Shown in pieces: positions 34,375 to 43,107 of a stretch of 64,000 nt of DNA; the first letter of the stretch is position 1, and each line of letters opens with the position of its first letter. The position numbers and the translations under genes are program-made. The notes below the pieces were generated by a model. The model was not told the origin of the DNA, made no database searches, and saw only the letters and a program-made list of their open reading frames with translations. The DNA comes from Chitinophagales bacterium (lineage in GTDB: Bacteria > Bacteroidota > Bacteroidia > Chitinophagales > Chitinophagaceae). The stretch covers positions 1-64,000 of the forward strand of contig JAATFV010000231.1 in NCBI GenBank assembly GCA_015655015.1, read 5' to 3'.

Positions 34375-35343
34375 CTAGTCTTTTTTCTCCAGGCTGAACA
34401 GGCTATCGACGAATTCGTGCTTATCGAATATCAGCAAGTCTTCCATCTTTTCTCCCACTCCGATGAACTTCACCGGGATCTTGAATTGATTGGCAATGGC
34501 CAGCACCACCCCACCCTTAGCCGTACCATCCAGCTTGGTGATAGCAAGCGCAGTGACATCAGTCGCGGCCGTAAATTGCCTGGCCTGTTCCAGCGCATTC
34601 TGCCCCGTAGAGCCATCCAGCACCAATAAGACCTCATGCGGGGCATCCGGCATTATTTTCTTGATGACCCGGCTGATCTTGCTCAGCTCTTCCATTAGGT
34701 ACGCCTTGTTATGGAGCCTTCCCGCCGTATCGATAATCACCACATCCGTCCCCCGGGCCACCCCGCTCTGAACAGTGTCGAAAGCGACGGCTCCGGGATC
34801 AGCCCCCATGCCTTGTTTTACGATCGGCACTCCCACCCGCTCACTCCAGATCGTCAATTGATCTACCGCAGCAGCCCGAAAAGTATCGGCTGCTCCCAGC
34901 AGTACAGATTGGCCGGCTTTCTTAAAATTATAGGCCAGCTTGCCGATGGTCGTCGTTTTGCCTACCCCATTCACGCCTACGACGAGAATGACATGGGGCT
35001 TGTGACCAACTGGAGGAATAAAGTCGCGATAGGACTGTTCGGGGGCATCTACGACAATTGCTTCTATCTCCTCTTTAAGTATCCTATTCAATTCACTCGT
35101 ATTCAAATACTTATCCTGCGCCACTCTTTTTTCTATCTGTTTGATGATCCGCACAGTAGTATCGATCCCCACATCTGCGCTTACCAGGGCGTCTTCCAGG
35201 TTATCCAGGACTTCCTCATCTACCGTGCTCTTGCCCGCAACAGCTTTGGAGAGACGGGCCAGAAATCCTTCCTTGGTCTTTTGCAGCCCCTGGTCTAAAC
35301 TTTCTTTTTCTTTCTTGCCGAAGAGTTTGTCTAAGAATCCCAT
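34375..35343 (-). CDS. ftsY: Signal recognition particle receptor FtsY
   Basis: The 322-residue SRP GTPase brings ribosomes with nascent membrane proteins to the translocon. A short N-domain (about 1-100) precedes the G-domain with 'VVGVNGVGKTTTIGKLA', 'AADTFRAAA', 'DTAGRLHNK', 'TKLDGTAKGG' and the closing 'FIGVGEKMEDLLIFD'. The acidic A-domain of E. coli FtsY is missing, as in most of this phylum. The end is duplicated as a short relic at about 33929-33970. It lies downstream of rpmB-rpmG-DUF4295, a conserved order. Confidence 0.94.
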   Translation of the reverse strand: MGFLDKLFGKKEKESLDQGLQKTKEGFLARLSKAVAGKSTVDEEVLDNLEDALVSADVGIDTTVRIIKQIEKRVAQDKYLNTSELNRILKEEIEAIVVDAPEQSYRDFIPPVGHKPHVILVVGVNGVGKTTTIGKLAYNFKKAGQSVLLGAADTFRAAAVDQLTIWSERVGVPIVKQGMGADPGAVAFDTVQSGVARGTDVVIIDTAGRLHNKAYLMEELSKISRVIKKIMPDAPHEVLLVLDGSTGQNALEQARQFTAATDVTALAITKLDGTAKGGVVLAIANQFKIPVKFIGVGEKMEDLLIFDKHEFVDSLFSLEKKD

Positions 35344-35344
35344 A

Positions 35345-35496
35345 CCCCCTGCCCCCTGAAGGGGGACTTATTTTAATATGATTGAATCTTTAAATATACC
35401 GAAATCTTCCCTTACTCACCCCTTTATGAGGTTGGGGTTTTGTCCCCCCTTTAGAGGGGTGGGCCTTATACCCCCCTTTAGGGAGCTGGGGGGTAG
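35345..35496. repeat. Cluster of C/G-tract palindromic repeats (CCCCCTNNAGGGGG type)
   Basis: The ftsY upstream gap has at least four similar C-run / G-run stem elements, near 35345-35366, 35418-35441, 35442-35463 and 35469-35496. Each is a CCCC(C)CTTTA or TGAA core with a G-run partner. Such elements are scattered between genes in many Bacteroidota genomes. They do not encode a plausible protein. Confidence 0.65.
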
Positions 35497-35502
35497 CAAA
35501 AC

Positions 35503-35528
35503 AAAAAGCCGCCCCTACTGAGACAGCT
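35503..35528 (-). terminator. Terminator of the rpmB-rpmG-DUF4295 operon
   Basis: On the minus strand a 7-bp stem (35522-35528 / 35507-35513, with two G-U pairs) is followed by TTTTTGTTTT. It lies about 28 nt past the DUF4295 stop codon, so ftsY probably has its own promoter. Confidence 0.6.
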
Positions 35529-35555
35529 TTTATAATCTTACTTAACCCCGAAAAA

Positions 35556-35729
35556 TTACTTTTGAGCCAAGAAATCCTTGATCTTATCCTTATGCACGAT
35601 TGCCTCTTTAAAGGTATAAGCACCCGACTTGGGGCTACGTACAGCGCGGATGACTTTCGTCCAGTTCTTAGCTTCCGCAGCGGCCCTGGCGTCTTTGGTC
35701 TTTATCGCGGTTTTTGCTGACTTTGCCAT
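35556..35729 (-). CDS. DUF4295 family small basic protein
   Basis: A 57-residue Lys-rich protein, beginning MAKSAKTAIKTKDARA and ending KDFLAQK, with 'KVIRAVRSPKSGAYTFKE' in the middle. This is the DUF4295 pattern, a protein found directly after rpmG in Bacteroidota and thought to be ribosome-associated because of that context; no function is proven. It starts 2 bp after the rpmG stop and is the last gene of the operon. Confidence 0.88.
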   Translation of the reverse strand: MAKSAKTAIKTKDARAAAEAKNWTKVIRAVRSPKSGAYTFKEAIVHKDKIKDFLAQK

Positions 35730-35731
35730 GA

Positions 35732-35914
35732 TTATTTGATTTCTTTATGTACAGTTACTTTCTTTAAAATCGGATTGAACTTTTTCAGCTCCAGACGTTC
35801 CGGAGTGTTCTTTTTGTTCTTGGTGGTGATATAACGGCTGGTACCGGGCTTACCAGTGGTCTTATGCTCGGTACACTCCAAAATCACCTGAACCCTACTG
35901 CCTTTCTTTGCCAT
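35732..35914 (-). CDS. rpmG: 50S ribosomal protein L33
   Basis: The 60-residue protein opens [18 protein letters not shown] and ends '[20 protein letters not shown]', which is L33. The zinc-binding CxxC pairs of some L33 forms are reduced to one Cys, the zinc-free type. It lies 30 bp after rpmB and 2 bp before the DUF4295 gene. Confidence 0.95.
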   Translation of the reverse strand: MAKKGSRVQVILECTEHKTTGKPGTSRYITTKNKKNTPERLELKKFNPILKKVTVHKEIK

Positions 35915-35944
35915 TTTATGGAAGGTTTAGAATGTTAGAATGAA

Positions 35945-36181
35945 TTAAATCTTTTCTCCGTTCGCTCTTAACTTTTTTACTACGCTTAACAGACCATTTT
36001 TATTGATGGTGCGTAATCCCTCCGAAGAAACTTTCAAAGTGATCCACTTGTCTTCTTCAGCCAGGAAAAATCGTTTGGTCTGTAAATTAGGTAAAAACCT
36101 GCGCTTGGTCTTAATATTCGAGTGCGAAACGCTATTCCCGGAGACCGGATGTTTACCTGTAATCTGACATACACGTGCCAT
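35945..36181 (-). CDS. rpmB: 50S ribosomal protein L28
   Basis: The 78-residue protein has the L28 start '[20 protein letters not shown]' and '[17 protein letters not shown]'. It is the first gene of the operon. The Cys5 is the only one left of the zinc-type pairs. ATG 36181 gives the family-standard N-terminus; the longer frame in another register is a shadow. Confidence 0.95.
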   Translation of the reverse strand: MARVCQITGKHPVSGNSVSHSNIKTKRRFLPNLQTKRFFLAEEDKWITLKVSSEGLRTINKNGLLSVVKKLRANGEKI

Positions 36182-36342
36182 GAGTTCTTAAATTTGGACG
36201 GCGAAGGTAAGTAAAATCCTAAACTTATCAACAAAAAAGACGCTTTTTTTCAGATCTTTGTTCACATCTGTGGATTAAGAGTTCTTGGATGATAAGCTTG
36301 TATACCATATCCAGCGGCACCCGGCTAACCTGCACTAATCAG

Positions 36343-36380
36343 TATTCCTATGTTTCCCACAGATATTCCTATGTTTCCCA
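36343..36380. repeat. Direct repeat, 2 x 17 bp with 21-bp period
   Basis: TATTCCTATGTTTCCCA occurs at 36343-36359 and 36364-36380. The gap between rpmB and the PQQ dehydrogenase (36182-36427) holds nothing else recognised. Confidence 0.85.
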
Positions 36381-36427
36381 GGTTCTTCCGGTTTATTCAA
36401 CCCTTCTTCCTCCTATAAAGATAATCA

Positions 36428-38464
36428 TTATTCCAGTGAAAAAGCCACCACATAATCCCCCTGTTTGGTTCGGAGCTTCCCATGCCCCCCGGCTGCTATC
36501 ACGACATATTGTTTCCCATTCAGGGAATAGCTCATAGGAGTAGCCTGCCCCCCTGCCGGAAGCTGGAACTCCCACAGTACGGCCCCGGTCCTGGTATCAA
36601 AAGCCCGGAAATGCCCGTCCATGCTCGCCGCTACGAATACCAGGTTACCCGCCGTCACAATAGCCCCTCCAAAATTGAGAGAACCCCAGCGCTCAGCTCC
36701 CGGGTATTTTGCCGGGTCCATCATATACCCCAGGGGCACCTCCCATTTTTTCACCCCGGTAAACAGGTCGATCGCCAGCAGCGTACCCCAGGGAGGCGCT
36801 GTCTGCATGATCATGCCCCGGTGGTCAACTTTGAACAGGTAATCCCGTTTCATGACATACGGCGTTCCTTCCTGCCTCCCTGTCTCCGCCCGCATAGCCT
36901 CCGGCTGCTCTTTTTCCAGCTGCGCTACCTTTTCCCGGGGCAGCATCCGGATGACGGCCGCTACCCGGTTGATATTCGTTATCAATAACCCAGCTTCAGG
37001 ATCATAACACATACCGCCCCAATGAATGCCGCCTACATTGCCCGGGGCCATAATGGAGCCTTCATAGCTGGGTGGCGTGAAAGGCCCCTGGTACCGGAAC
37101 TTGCTGATCCTGTCCTCAGCCTCGTCCTTATCCCCTGGCTCCGGTCCCCAGGCATCTTCTTTCGTCAGATGCTGCAGCCCTACGGGAGCCGGAAGAAGAG
37201 GAAAGGGCTGCGTGGCCCAGGCTTGTTCACCAGGCACCGTGGAGGACGGCGCCGCACGCTCTTCTATAGGGAACAGAGACTCACCTGTCTCCCGGTTGAG
37301 TATAAAAATATGCCCCATCTTCGTTCCTATCGCTACGGCCGGCACCTGCCGGCCCTTCCGGGTCAGCTCCATCAGCACAGGCTGGGCAGCGATATCAAAA
37401 TCCCAGAGATCATGGTGCACCACCTGGAAGCTCCAAACTATTTTCCCCGTCGAGGCACGCAGGGCGACGATAGAATTGGCATACCGGTTCTGCCCCAAAC
37501 GTTCTCCCCCATAATAATCCGGGCTTGGACTGGTGGTCGGCACAAACACCAGGTCGCGTTGCGGATCGACAGAAAGGATGGACCAGGCATTCGCCCCGCC
37601 CGTTTTATGCGCATTAGGGCCGTTCCAGGTCTTCCAGGCGGAATCCTGCGGGTCCGGAGGATTCGGGTCCCAGCGCCAGCTGAGCTGCCCGGTAAGGGCA
37701 TCGTAAGCCCTTATCGTGCCCGGAGGATAATCCCAACGTTGATTGTCCCCTATGGAAGAGCCTACCACTATCCTGTTGCCAATGACGACGGGCGGCGAAG
37801 TCTCACTGATCCCTGCCCAGTCCCCTTTTCTCAGATCGACCTCCCCTTCCTTTCCGAAAGAAGGGATCTTTTTGCCGGTTGCCGCATCCAGCACAATCAG
37901 CCTCCCATCGATCGTGCCGATGAAGATCCGCTGCGGGACAGGATCAGGATCCCCCGCATCGGGAGCAGGCCAGGCGGCGACTCCCCGGGAGGTAACCTCT
38001 GAATAATCCCTATGCAGGTCGATTGCCGGATCGAATACCCATTTCTCCTTCCCGGTCCCCGCATCAATGGCGATCACACGGGCAGTGGGAGTGCTGAAAT
38101 AAAGCGTCCCATGGATCATGAGCGGCGTAGTTTCAAAAGCGGCTTTTTCCAGCAAGCCGGTACCTTCGTACTTCTTCAGCTCCCCCGTCCGGTAAGTCCA
38201 GGCGACTTTGAGCCTGCCGACATTACCGTCATTGATCTGCCGCAAAGGGCTATATCGTTCCCCCCCTGCATCGCCCCCGTAATAGGGCCAGGCCCTGTCG
38301 GGCGCCGGAAGAACTTTTGAGGTTTGCCCCATGGAAGAACCTGCCGAAAAAAGCCCCCAATAGATCAGGAGAATCAGCATACGGATGAAGCCCCCTTGTC
38401 CAATAATGTTCAGGCGTTTTCCGCCCTTTTTGTGTGCAGCAACATTCATAATGATCGGTTTCAT
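36428..38464 (-). CDS. PQQ-dependent dehydrogenase (membrane glucose dehydrogenase-like)
   Basis: The 678-residue protein is a quinoprotein of eight beta-propeller blades, opening with 'WPYYGGDAGGERYSPLRQI'. The blade 'WSFQVVHHDLWDFDIAAQP' is very like that of membrane-bound PQQ glucose dehydrogenase (mGDH), and 'GGIHWGGMCYDPEAG' also fits. It lacks the five N-terminal membrane spans of E. coli Gcd and has no C-terminal cytochrome CxxCH. Hence it may be periplasmic, oxidising a sugar or polyol. ATG 38464 follows the promoter box at 38480-38487; ATG 38380, which opens a signal-like helix, is an alternative. No pqq synthesis genes are in the window. Confidence 0.85.
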   Translation of the reverse strand: MKPIIMNVAAHKKGGKRLNIIGQGGFIRMLILLIYWGLFSAGSSMGQTSKVLPAPDRAWPYYGGDAGGERYSPLRQINDGNVGRLKVAWTYRTGELKKYEGTGLLEKAAFETTPLMIHGTLYFSTPTARVIAIDAGTGKEKWVFDPAIDLHRDYSEVTSRGVAAWPAPDAGDPDPVPQRIFIGTIDGRLIVLDAATGKKIPSFGKEGEVDLRKGDWAGISETSPPVVIGNRIVVGSSIGDNQRWDYPPGTIRAYDALTGQLSWRWDPNPPDPQDSAWKTWNGPNAHKTGGANAWSILSVDPQRDLVFVPTTSPSPDYYGGERLGQNRYANSIVALRASTGKIVWSFQVVHHDLWDFDIAAQPVLMELTRKGRQVPAVAIGTKMGHIFILNRETGESLFPIEERAAPSSTVPGEQAWATQPFPLLPAPVGLQHLTKEDAWGPEPGDKDEAEDRISKFRYQGPFTPPSYEGSIMAPGNVGGIHWGGMCYDPEAGLLITNINRVAAVIRMLPREKVAQLEKEQPEAMRAETGRQEGTPYVMKRDYLFKVDHRGMIMQTAPPWGTLLAIDLFTGVKKWEVPLGYMMDPAKYPGAERWGSLNFGGAIVTAGNLVFVAASMDGHFRAFDTRTGAVLWEFQLPAGGQATPMSYSLNGKQYVVIAAGGHGKLRTKQGDYVVAFSLE

Positions 38465-38479
38465 ATAAACTGGTTTTAC

Positions 38480-38512
38480 CAAACGTACTACCGCACCTGC
38501 ACTCTCTCCAAT
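38480..38512 (-). promoter_or_regulatory. Promoter of the PQQ dehydrogenase gene
   Basis: On the minus strand, TACGTTTG (38487-38480) matches TAnnTTTG, with a weak ATTG -33 candidate at 38512-38509, 21 nt upstream. It lies 16 nt before ATG 38464. Confidence 0.4.
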
Positions 38513-38696
38513 TTGTTTGACCAAAAGATCAATTCCGTTGACAGGTAGCCTTTCCGCAATGGATCCATTGAAATAGTTCCTTCGCGAAAAACGCATACCC
38601 CCCCCGAAAAGAATCAGCGCGGTATTTAATAATTATTTAATTTACCGATCCCTTTTGCGTTGACTCTAGTATCTACTTTGCGCAAAACTGGGACAA

Positions 38697-40850
38697 ATGA
38701 CAAATGATCTCGAAATGAAAAGAAAAACGATTCCAAGAGATATCAGCTGGCTCTCTTTTAATGCCAGAGTTTTACAGGAAGCGGCGGATCTGACAGTTCC
38801 GCTCCGGGAAAGGATCCGGTTCCTCGGAATTTTTTCCAATAATATGGATGAATTCTTCCGGGTACGGGTAGCCACCCTCAAACGAATGAGCGAATACAGC
38901 GGCGGCAAATCCAAGATCAATATGCACCTGGAGCTATCCCCCGCCAAAATATTGAATGATATCCAATCCACCGTGCTGGAACAGCAGGATGAATTCAATG
39001 CCATCTGGGAAGGCATCCGCCAGGAATTGGAAAAGGAAAAGACTTTTCTGGTCTCGGAGAAGGAATTAAATCCCGACCAACAGGAATTCCTGATGAACTA
39101 CTTTGAAGAAGAGGTCCGTTCCAATATTATTCCCCTCATGGTCGAAAGCATTCCCCAGTTTCCCTTTCTGCGGGATAAATCGATCTACCTGGGCGTGGTA
39201 TTGTCCCGTCAGGACAACAGCATGAAAAAGAAATATGCCCTGATCGAAGTTCCCAGCAGAGTCCTCGGCCGGTTCGTCCTCCTGCCCTCCCCCGCTCCGG
39301 ATGAACACCATATCATCCTGCTCGAAGACATTATCCGGTATAACCTGCGAAGCATTTTTGCCTACTTCGGTTACGACACCTACGGATCCTGGGTCTTTAA
39401 AGTCACCCGGGATGCTGAAATAGATATGGATAATGATATTTCCACCAATCTTATCCAGAAGATCGAAAAAGGATTGAAGAATCGCCGGAAAGGTAAGCCC
39501 GTACGTTTCGTTTATGATAAGGAAATGGATAAAGGCCTGCTGGAATACCTGATGAAACGGCTGAACCTGACCCGTAAGGATGGAAACCTGATCCCCGGCG
39601 GCAGGATCCATAATTTCCGGCATTTCATGGATTTCCCGGATGTATTTCCGAAAAAAGGACAACGGAGAAAATCCTTCGTTCATCCCTTGCTGGTAAGCAC
39701 CCCGCGGGTAACCGACGTCGTGCTGGAACAGGATGTAATGCTCCATTTCCCCTATCACTCCTTCAACCCGGTGATCGATATGCTGCGGGAAGCCGCCATC
39801 GATCCGAATGTAACCGCGATCAAGATCACCTGCTACCGCCTGGCCTCCAATTCCAAGATCATCAATACCCTGGTCAATGCCGTTCGAAATGGCAAACACG
39901 TGACCGTCATGCTCGAATTAAGGGCCCGTTTTGACGAAGAGGCCAATCTCGAATGGAAGGAGCGCCTGGAAGATGAAGGGGTAAAGGTGCTGATAGGCAT
40001 TCCGAATATGAAGATACATGCCAAGCTCTGCCTGATCAAAAAGAGGATCAATAACTTTACCATTCACTATGGATTTGTCAGCACAGGCAACCTCAACGAA
40101 AAGACCGCCCGGGTATACGGGGATCATTGCCTGCTCACTTCCAACCGTTTTATAATGGCCGATGTGAACCGGATCTTCAACTACCTGGAAAACTGGAAAG
40201 AAGGTACGGCCCCCCTAAAAGCCTGTAAAGCGCTCATCCCCTGCCCCACCGGGCTGCGCAAAGAGCTCCTGAAAATGACCATCCGGGAGACTAAGCTGGC
40301 CAAAGAAAATAAGAAAGCCGCCATTACCATCAAGATGAACTCCCTCTCCGATGAGGAGCTCATCGATAAATTATATGAAGCAGCCAGGAGCGGCGTAGAA
40401 ATAAAGCTGATCATCCGCGGCATCTTTTGCATGTTCTCCGAGAACAGCAAATTCATCATACCCGTGAAAGCGATCAGCATTATCGATGAATACCTGGAAC
40501 ATGCCCGGATATTTATTTTCCACAACGGCGGCAACGAAAAAGTTTATATATCTTCGGCCGATTGGATGGTGCGTAATTTAGATCACCGCGTAGAAGCTAC
40601 CTGCCCGGTCCTGGATGAAACGATCCGGAAAGAATTGAAGGACATCCTGGAAATTCAGCTGGCGGACAATGTGAAAGCCCGGTGGCTGGACAATGAGCTG
40701 CTTAATAAATATAAAAGAGATGATCTTTCGGAGAAAAAGGTAAGGTCCCAGATAGAGATCTATAATTATTTATACCATAAGGCCCTGAGCGAAGAAGCTG
40801 TCCCGCATGCACAACCGTCCGTCGGCGAGCAGATTGCCTCAGCCTCCTGA
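38697..40850 (+). CDS. ppk1: Polyphosphate kinase 1
   Basis: The 717-residue enzyme makes polyphosphate from ATP. It begins with the PPK1 N-domain 'ISWLSFNARVLQEAAD' and 'FLGIFSNNMDEFFRVR'. Later come 'HFPYHSFNPVIDMLREAA', the kinase HKD-like segment 'NMKIHAKLCLIKK' with the likely phosphorylated His, and 'VYISSADWMVRNLDHRVE'. Length matches the family. An imperfect -7-like CTACTTTG lies about 25 nt before the ATG. It is followed by ppx after 119 bp and diverges from the PQQ dehydrogenase. Confidence 0.94.
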   Translation: MTNDLEMKRKTIPRDISWLSFNARVLQEAADLTVPLRERIRFLGIFSNNMDEFFRVRVATLKRMSEYSGGKSKINMHLELSPAKILNDIQSTVLEQQDEFNAIWEGIRQELEKEKTFLVSEKELNPDQQEFLMNYFEEEVRSNIIPLMVESIPQFPFLRDKSIYLGVVLSRQDNSMKKKYALIEVPSRVLGRFVLLPSPAPDEHHIILLEDIIRYNLRSIFAYFGYDTYGSWVFKVTRDAEIDMDNDISTNLIQKIEKGLKNRRKGKPVRFVYDKEMDKGLLEYLMKRLNLTRKDGNLIPGGRIHNFRHFMDFPDVFPKKGQRRKSFVHPLLVSTPRVTDVVLEQDVMLHFPYHSFNPVIDMLREAAIDPNVTAIKITCYRLASNSKIINTLVNAVRNGKHVTVMLELRARFDEEANLEWKERLEDEGVKVLIGIPNMKIHAKLCLIKKRINNFTIHYGFVSTGNLNEKTARVYGDHCLLTSNRFIMADVNRIFNYLENWKEGTAPLKACKALIPCPTGLRKELLKMTIRETKLAKENKKAAITIKMNSLSDEELIDKLYEAARSGVEIKLIIRGIFCMFSENSKFIIPVKAISIIDEYLEHARIFIFHNGGNEKVYISSADWMVRNLDHRVEATCPVLDETIRKELKDILEIQLADNVKARWLDNELLNKYKRDDLSEKKVRSQIEIYNYLYHKALSEEAVPHAQPSVGEQIASAS

Positions 40851-40904
40851 AAACAGGGCTCTTGTCAACATTCTTAACCTTAACTATCCGCAACCTATTA
40901 ACCG

Positions 40905-40949
40905 TTTGCCGGAGATGCACGGAAATTCCGAAAGCGCATCTCCGGCAAA
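40905..40949 (+). promoter_or_regulatory. Strong hairpin between ppk1 and ppx
   Basis: A perfect 14-bp stem (40905-40918 / 40936-40949) with a 17-nt loop lies 54 nt after the ppk1 stop and 20 nt before the ppx ATG. No T-run follows, so it is a poor simple terminator; it could lower ppx expression relative to ppk1. Confidence 0.55.
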
Positions 40950-40969
40950 TCAAAATGAAGAGACTATAA

Positions 40970-41869
40970 ATGCGACTGGCAGCAATTGATATCGGAAGTA
41001 ACGCGGCGAGGCTGCTTATCTCAGATGTAATCGTTAACAATGAAGGAAAGACAGAGTTTATCAAGGTCAACCTGGTGAGGGTCCCCCTCCGCCTGGGTTT
41101 CGATGTGTTTGAAAAAAAGGAGATCTCCCCCGAAAAGACCCATATGATCCTGCATACGGTCAAAGCCTACAAACACCTGATCGAAGCCTATGGCGTAGAA
41201 CATTGGAAAGCCGCCGCTACTTCCGCCATGCGGGATGCCGTTAATGCGCAAGCGATCATCGACCAGGTGGAACGGGAAACAGGTATTCGCATTGAGGTCA
41301 TCAGCGGCGGCAGCGAAGCTTCCCTGATCTATGAAAATCATATTGCGGAGAACCTGGACAAAGACCACGCCTATCTCTATATCGATGTGGGGGGCGGCAG
41401 CACGGAGCTGACTTTTTTTGCCGGAAATAAATTGCTGTTCTCCTCTTCTTTTAATATCGGCACGATACGCCTGTTAAAACGACAGGTGACAGAAGACCAG
41501 TGGGAGACTATGAAAGAATATATCAAAAGGGAGACCAGCAACTATTTTTCCAATATCGTCGCCATCGGCTCCGGCGGCAACATCAATAAAATATTCTCCA
41601 TCTCCAAACGCAAGGAAGGCAAGTCGCTCAATGTCGAATTACTGAAAGATTACTATAAGGAATTCTCCAGTTTTTCCCTGCCGGACCGCATGCGGCTCTA
41701 TAAGCTGAGAGAGGACCGCGCGGATGTGATCGTTCCTGCCCTGCAGATCTACATCAATGTCATGCGCTGGGCCAATGCCCCCGAGATCTATGTTCCTAAA
41801 ATAGGCCTGGCCGATGGGCTCATCCAGCACCTTTATGCCGACCTGAAGCGTAAAGGCGTAGAAATATAG
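40970..41869 (+). CDS. ppx: Exopolyphosphatase / GppA-family phosphatase
   Basis: The 299-residue protein has the two ASKHA phosphate loops of Ppx/GppA: 'LAAIDIGSNAARLLI' and 'YIDVGGGSTELTFF', plus 'SGGSEASLIYENH' and 'GSGGNINKIF'. Ppx removes phosphate from polyphosphate ends; GppA hydrolyses pppGpp. It is the short form without the C-terminal HD-like domains. Its place directly after ppk1 favours a role in polyphosphate turnover. Confidence 0.88.
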   Translation: MRLAAIDIGSNAARLLISDVIVNNEGKTEFIKVNLVRVPLRLGFDVFEKKEISPEKTHMILHTVKAYKHLIEAYGVEHWKAAATSAMRDAVNAQAIIDQVERETGIRIEVISGGSEASLIYENHIAENLDKDHAYLYIDVGGGSTELTFFAGNKLLFSSSFNIGTIRLLKRQVTEDQWETMKEYIKRETSNYFSNIVAIGSGGNINKIFSISKRKEGKSLNVELLKDYYKEFSSFSLPDRMRLYKLREDRADVIVPALQIYINVMRWANAPEIYVPKIGLADGLIQHLYADLKRKGVEI

Positions 41870-41873
41870 ATTT

Positions 41874-41903
41874 TTTGCATTCTGTATTTTCCTTTTACAT
41901 TTG
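41874..41903 (+). promoter_or_regulatory. Canonical Bacteroidota promoter of panB
   Basis: TTTG (41874-41877) and TACATTTG (41896-41903) are 18 nt apart, close to the TTTG-N19-TAnnTTTG consensus. It starts a few bases after the ppx stop and lies 78 nt before the panB ATG. Confidence 0.65.
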
Positions 41904-41981
41904 CAGACTAAACCGGGTATGTTTTATTCTAATGCAGAGCCATATTCCCATCTCTTTACCTGTCCCTAAAATTTTCCGGTT

Positions 41982-42797
41982 ATGTCTGTACACACTGAAG
42001 TTAAAAAGGTAACTACCCATACGCTGCAAAGAATGAAGATCAATGGAGAAAAAATAGCCATGATCACCGCCTACGATTATTCCTTCGCCAAAATATTCGA
42101 TTCGGCAGGCATCGACGTCATACTCGTAGGTGACTCCGCCTCCAATGTAATGGCCGGTCATGAGACCACCCTTCCTATTACCCTGGACCAGATGATCTAC
42201 CATGCCTCTTCGGTCATCCGGGGAACCAACCACTGTTTTGTCGTGGTGGACCTGCCCTTCGGCTCTTACCAATCGAACTCAAAGGAAGCCCTGGCCTCCG
42301 CGATCCGTATCATGAAGGAAACAGGCGCTCACGCCGTCAAAGTGGAAGGAGGCGAAGAAATACTGGAATCCGTAAAAAGGATCCTCGCAGCCGGGGTGCC
42401 GGTTATGGGGCACCTGGGCCTCACCCCTCAGTCTATTTATAAATTCGGCACCTATACCGTCAGGGCCCGGGAAGAAGCGGAAGCGGAAAAGCTGAAAAAA
42501 GACGCCCGGTTACTACAGGAAGCAGGCTGCTTCGGATTGGTGCTGGAAAAAATACCGGCCCTTCTTGCCAAAGAAGTCTCCGAAAGCTTATTGATCCCTA
42601 CGATCGGCATCGGCGCCGGCCAGTATTGCGACGGCCAGGTATTGGTTATGCATGACCTGCTGGGCATCAATACAGCATTCAAGCCCCGTTTCCTTCGCCG
42701 TTACCTGGATCTTCATCAACAGATCACCGGGGCCATCCAACATTATATCCAGGATGTGAAAGCCCGCGATTTCCCCAACGATAGCGAACAATATTAG
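41982..42797 (+). CDS. panB: 3-methyl-2-oxobutanoate hydroxymethyltransferase
   Basis: The 271-residue enzyme makes ketopantoate in pantothenate/CoA synthesis. It has the PanB core: '[27 protein letters not shown]' (in two parts), 'VKVEGGEE', '[13 protein letters not shown]' and '[19 protein letters not shown]'. It stands alone with its own promoter. The N-terminal '[17 protein letters not shown]' matches the family start. No panC or panD is nearby. Confidence 0.95.
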   Translation: MSVHTEVKKVTTHTLQRMKINGEKIAMITAYDYSFAKIFDSAGIDVILVGDSASNVMAGHETTLPITLDQMIYHASSVIRGTNHCFVVVDLPFGSYQSNSKEALASAIRIMKETGAHAVKVEGGEEILESVKRILAAGVPVMGHLGLTPQSIYKFGTYTVRAREEAEAEKLKKDARLLQEAGCFGLVLEKIPALLAKEVSESLLIPTIGIGAGQYCDGQVLVMHDLLGINTAFKPRFLRRYLDLHQQITGAIQHYIQDVKARDFPNDSEQY

Positions 42798-43107
42798 AAG
42801 TTCGCTTACCATCTCACCCTTTTCTACCCGTTTCACGCAAAGACAAAGTCCCGCGTGATAGAGAATATCCTTCTCTTGTGTATTTGCTACAATACATTAT
42901 AGATATACAAAATATGTCTATAAGTACCTGTAACCCAAATTGCTATTTTTATTAAGTACCTGTTTATCTATATTTTATAAAAAAATAACTCTTATATGCC
43001 TACTATATAAATTATATATTAATTATAATAATGTATTTTATTTTTTATTTACCATATGTTTTGGCTCATTTATTTGTTAAATTACGTAAATACCAAAACT
43101 AATTAAT
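42798..43107. other. 310-bp AT-rich intergenic region
   Basis: Between panB and the TonB receptor. From about 42880 it is very AT-rich (ATATA/TTTTA runs), with AAGTACCTGT present twice (about 42926 and 42954). No gene, RNA or clear promoter box was recognised, although the receptor's promoter must be here. Confidence 0.6.

Noticed and set aside
35390-35623. 77-codon open frame with KGG repeats
   Set aside because: The repeats come from the C/G-tract elements; the frame runs over the DUF4295 gene and has no homologous pattern.
37022-38002. 326-codon open frame on the plus strand
   Set aside because: It is antisense to the PQQ dehydrogenase propeller and shows only composition typical of shadow frames.
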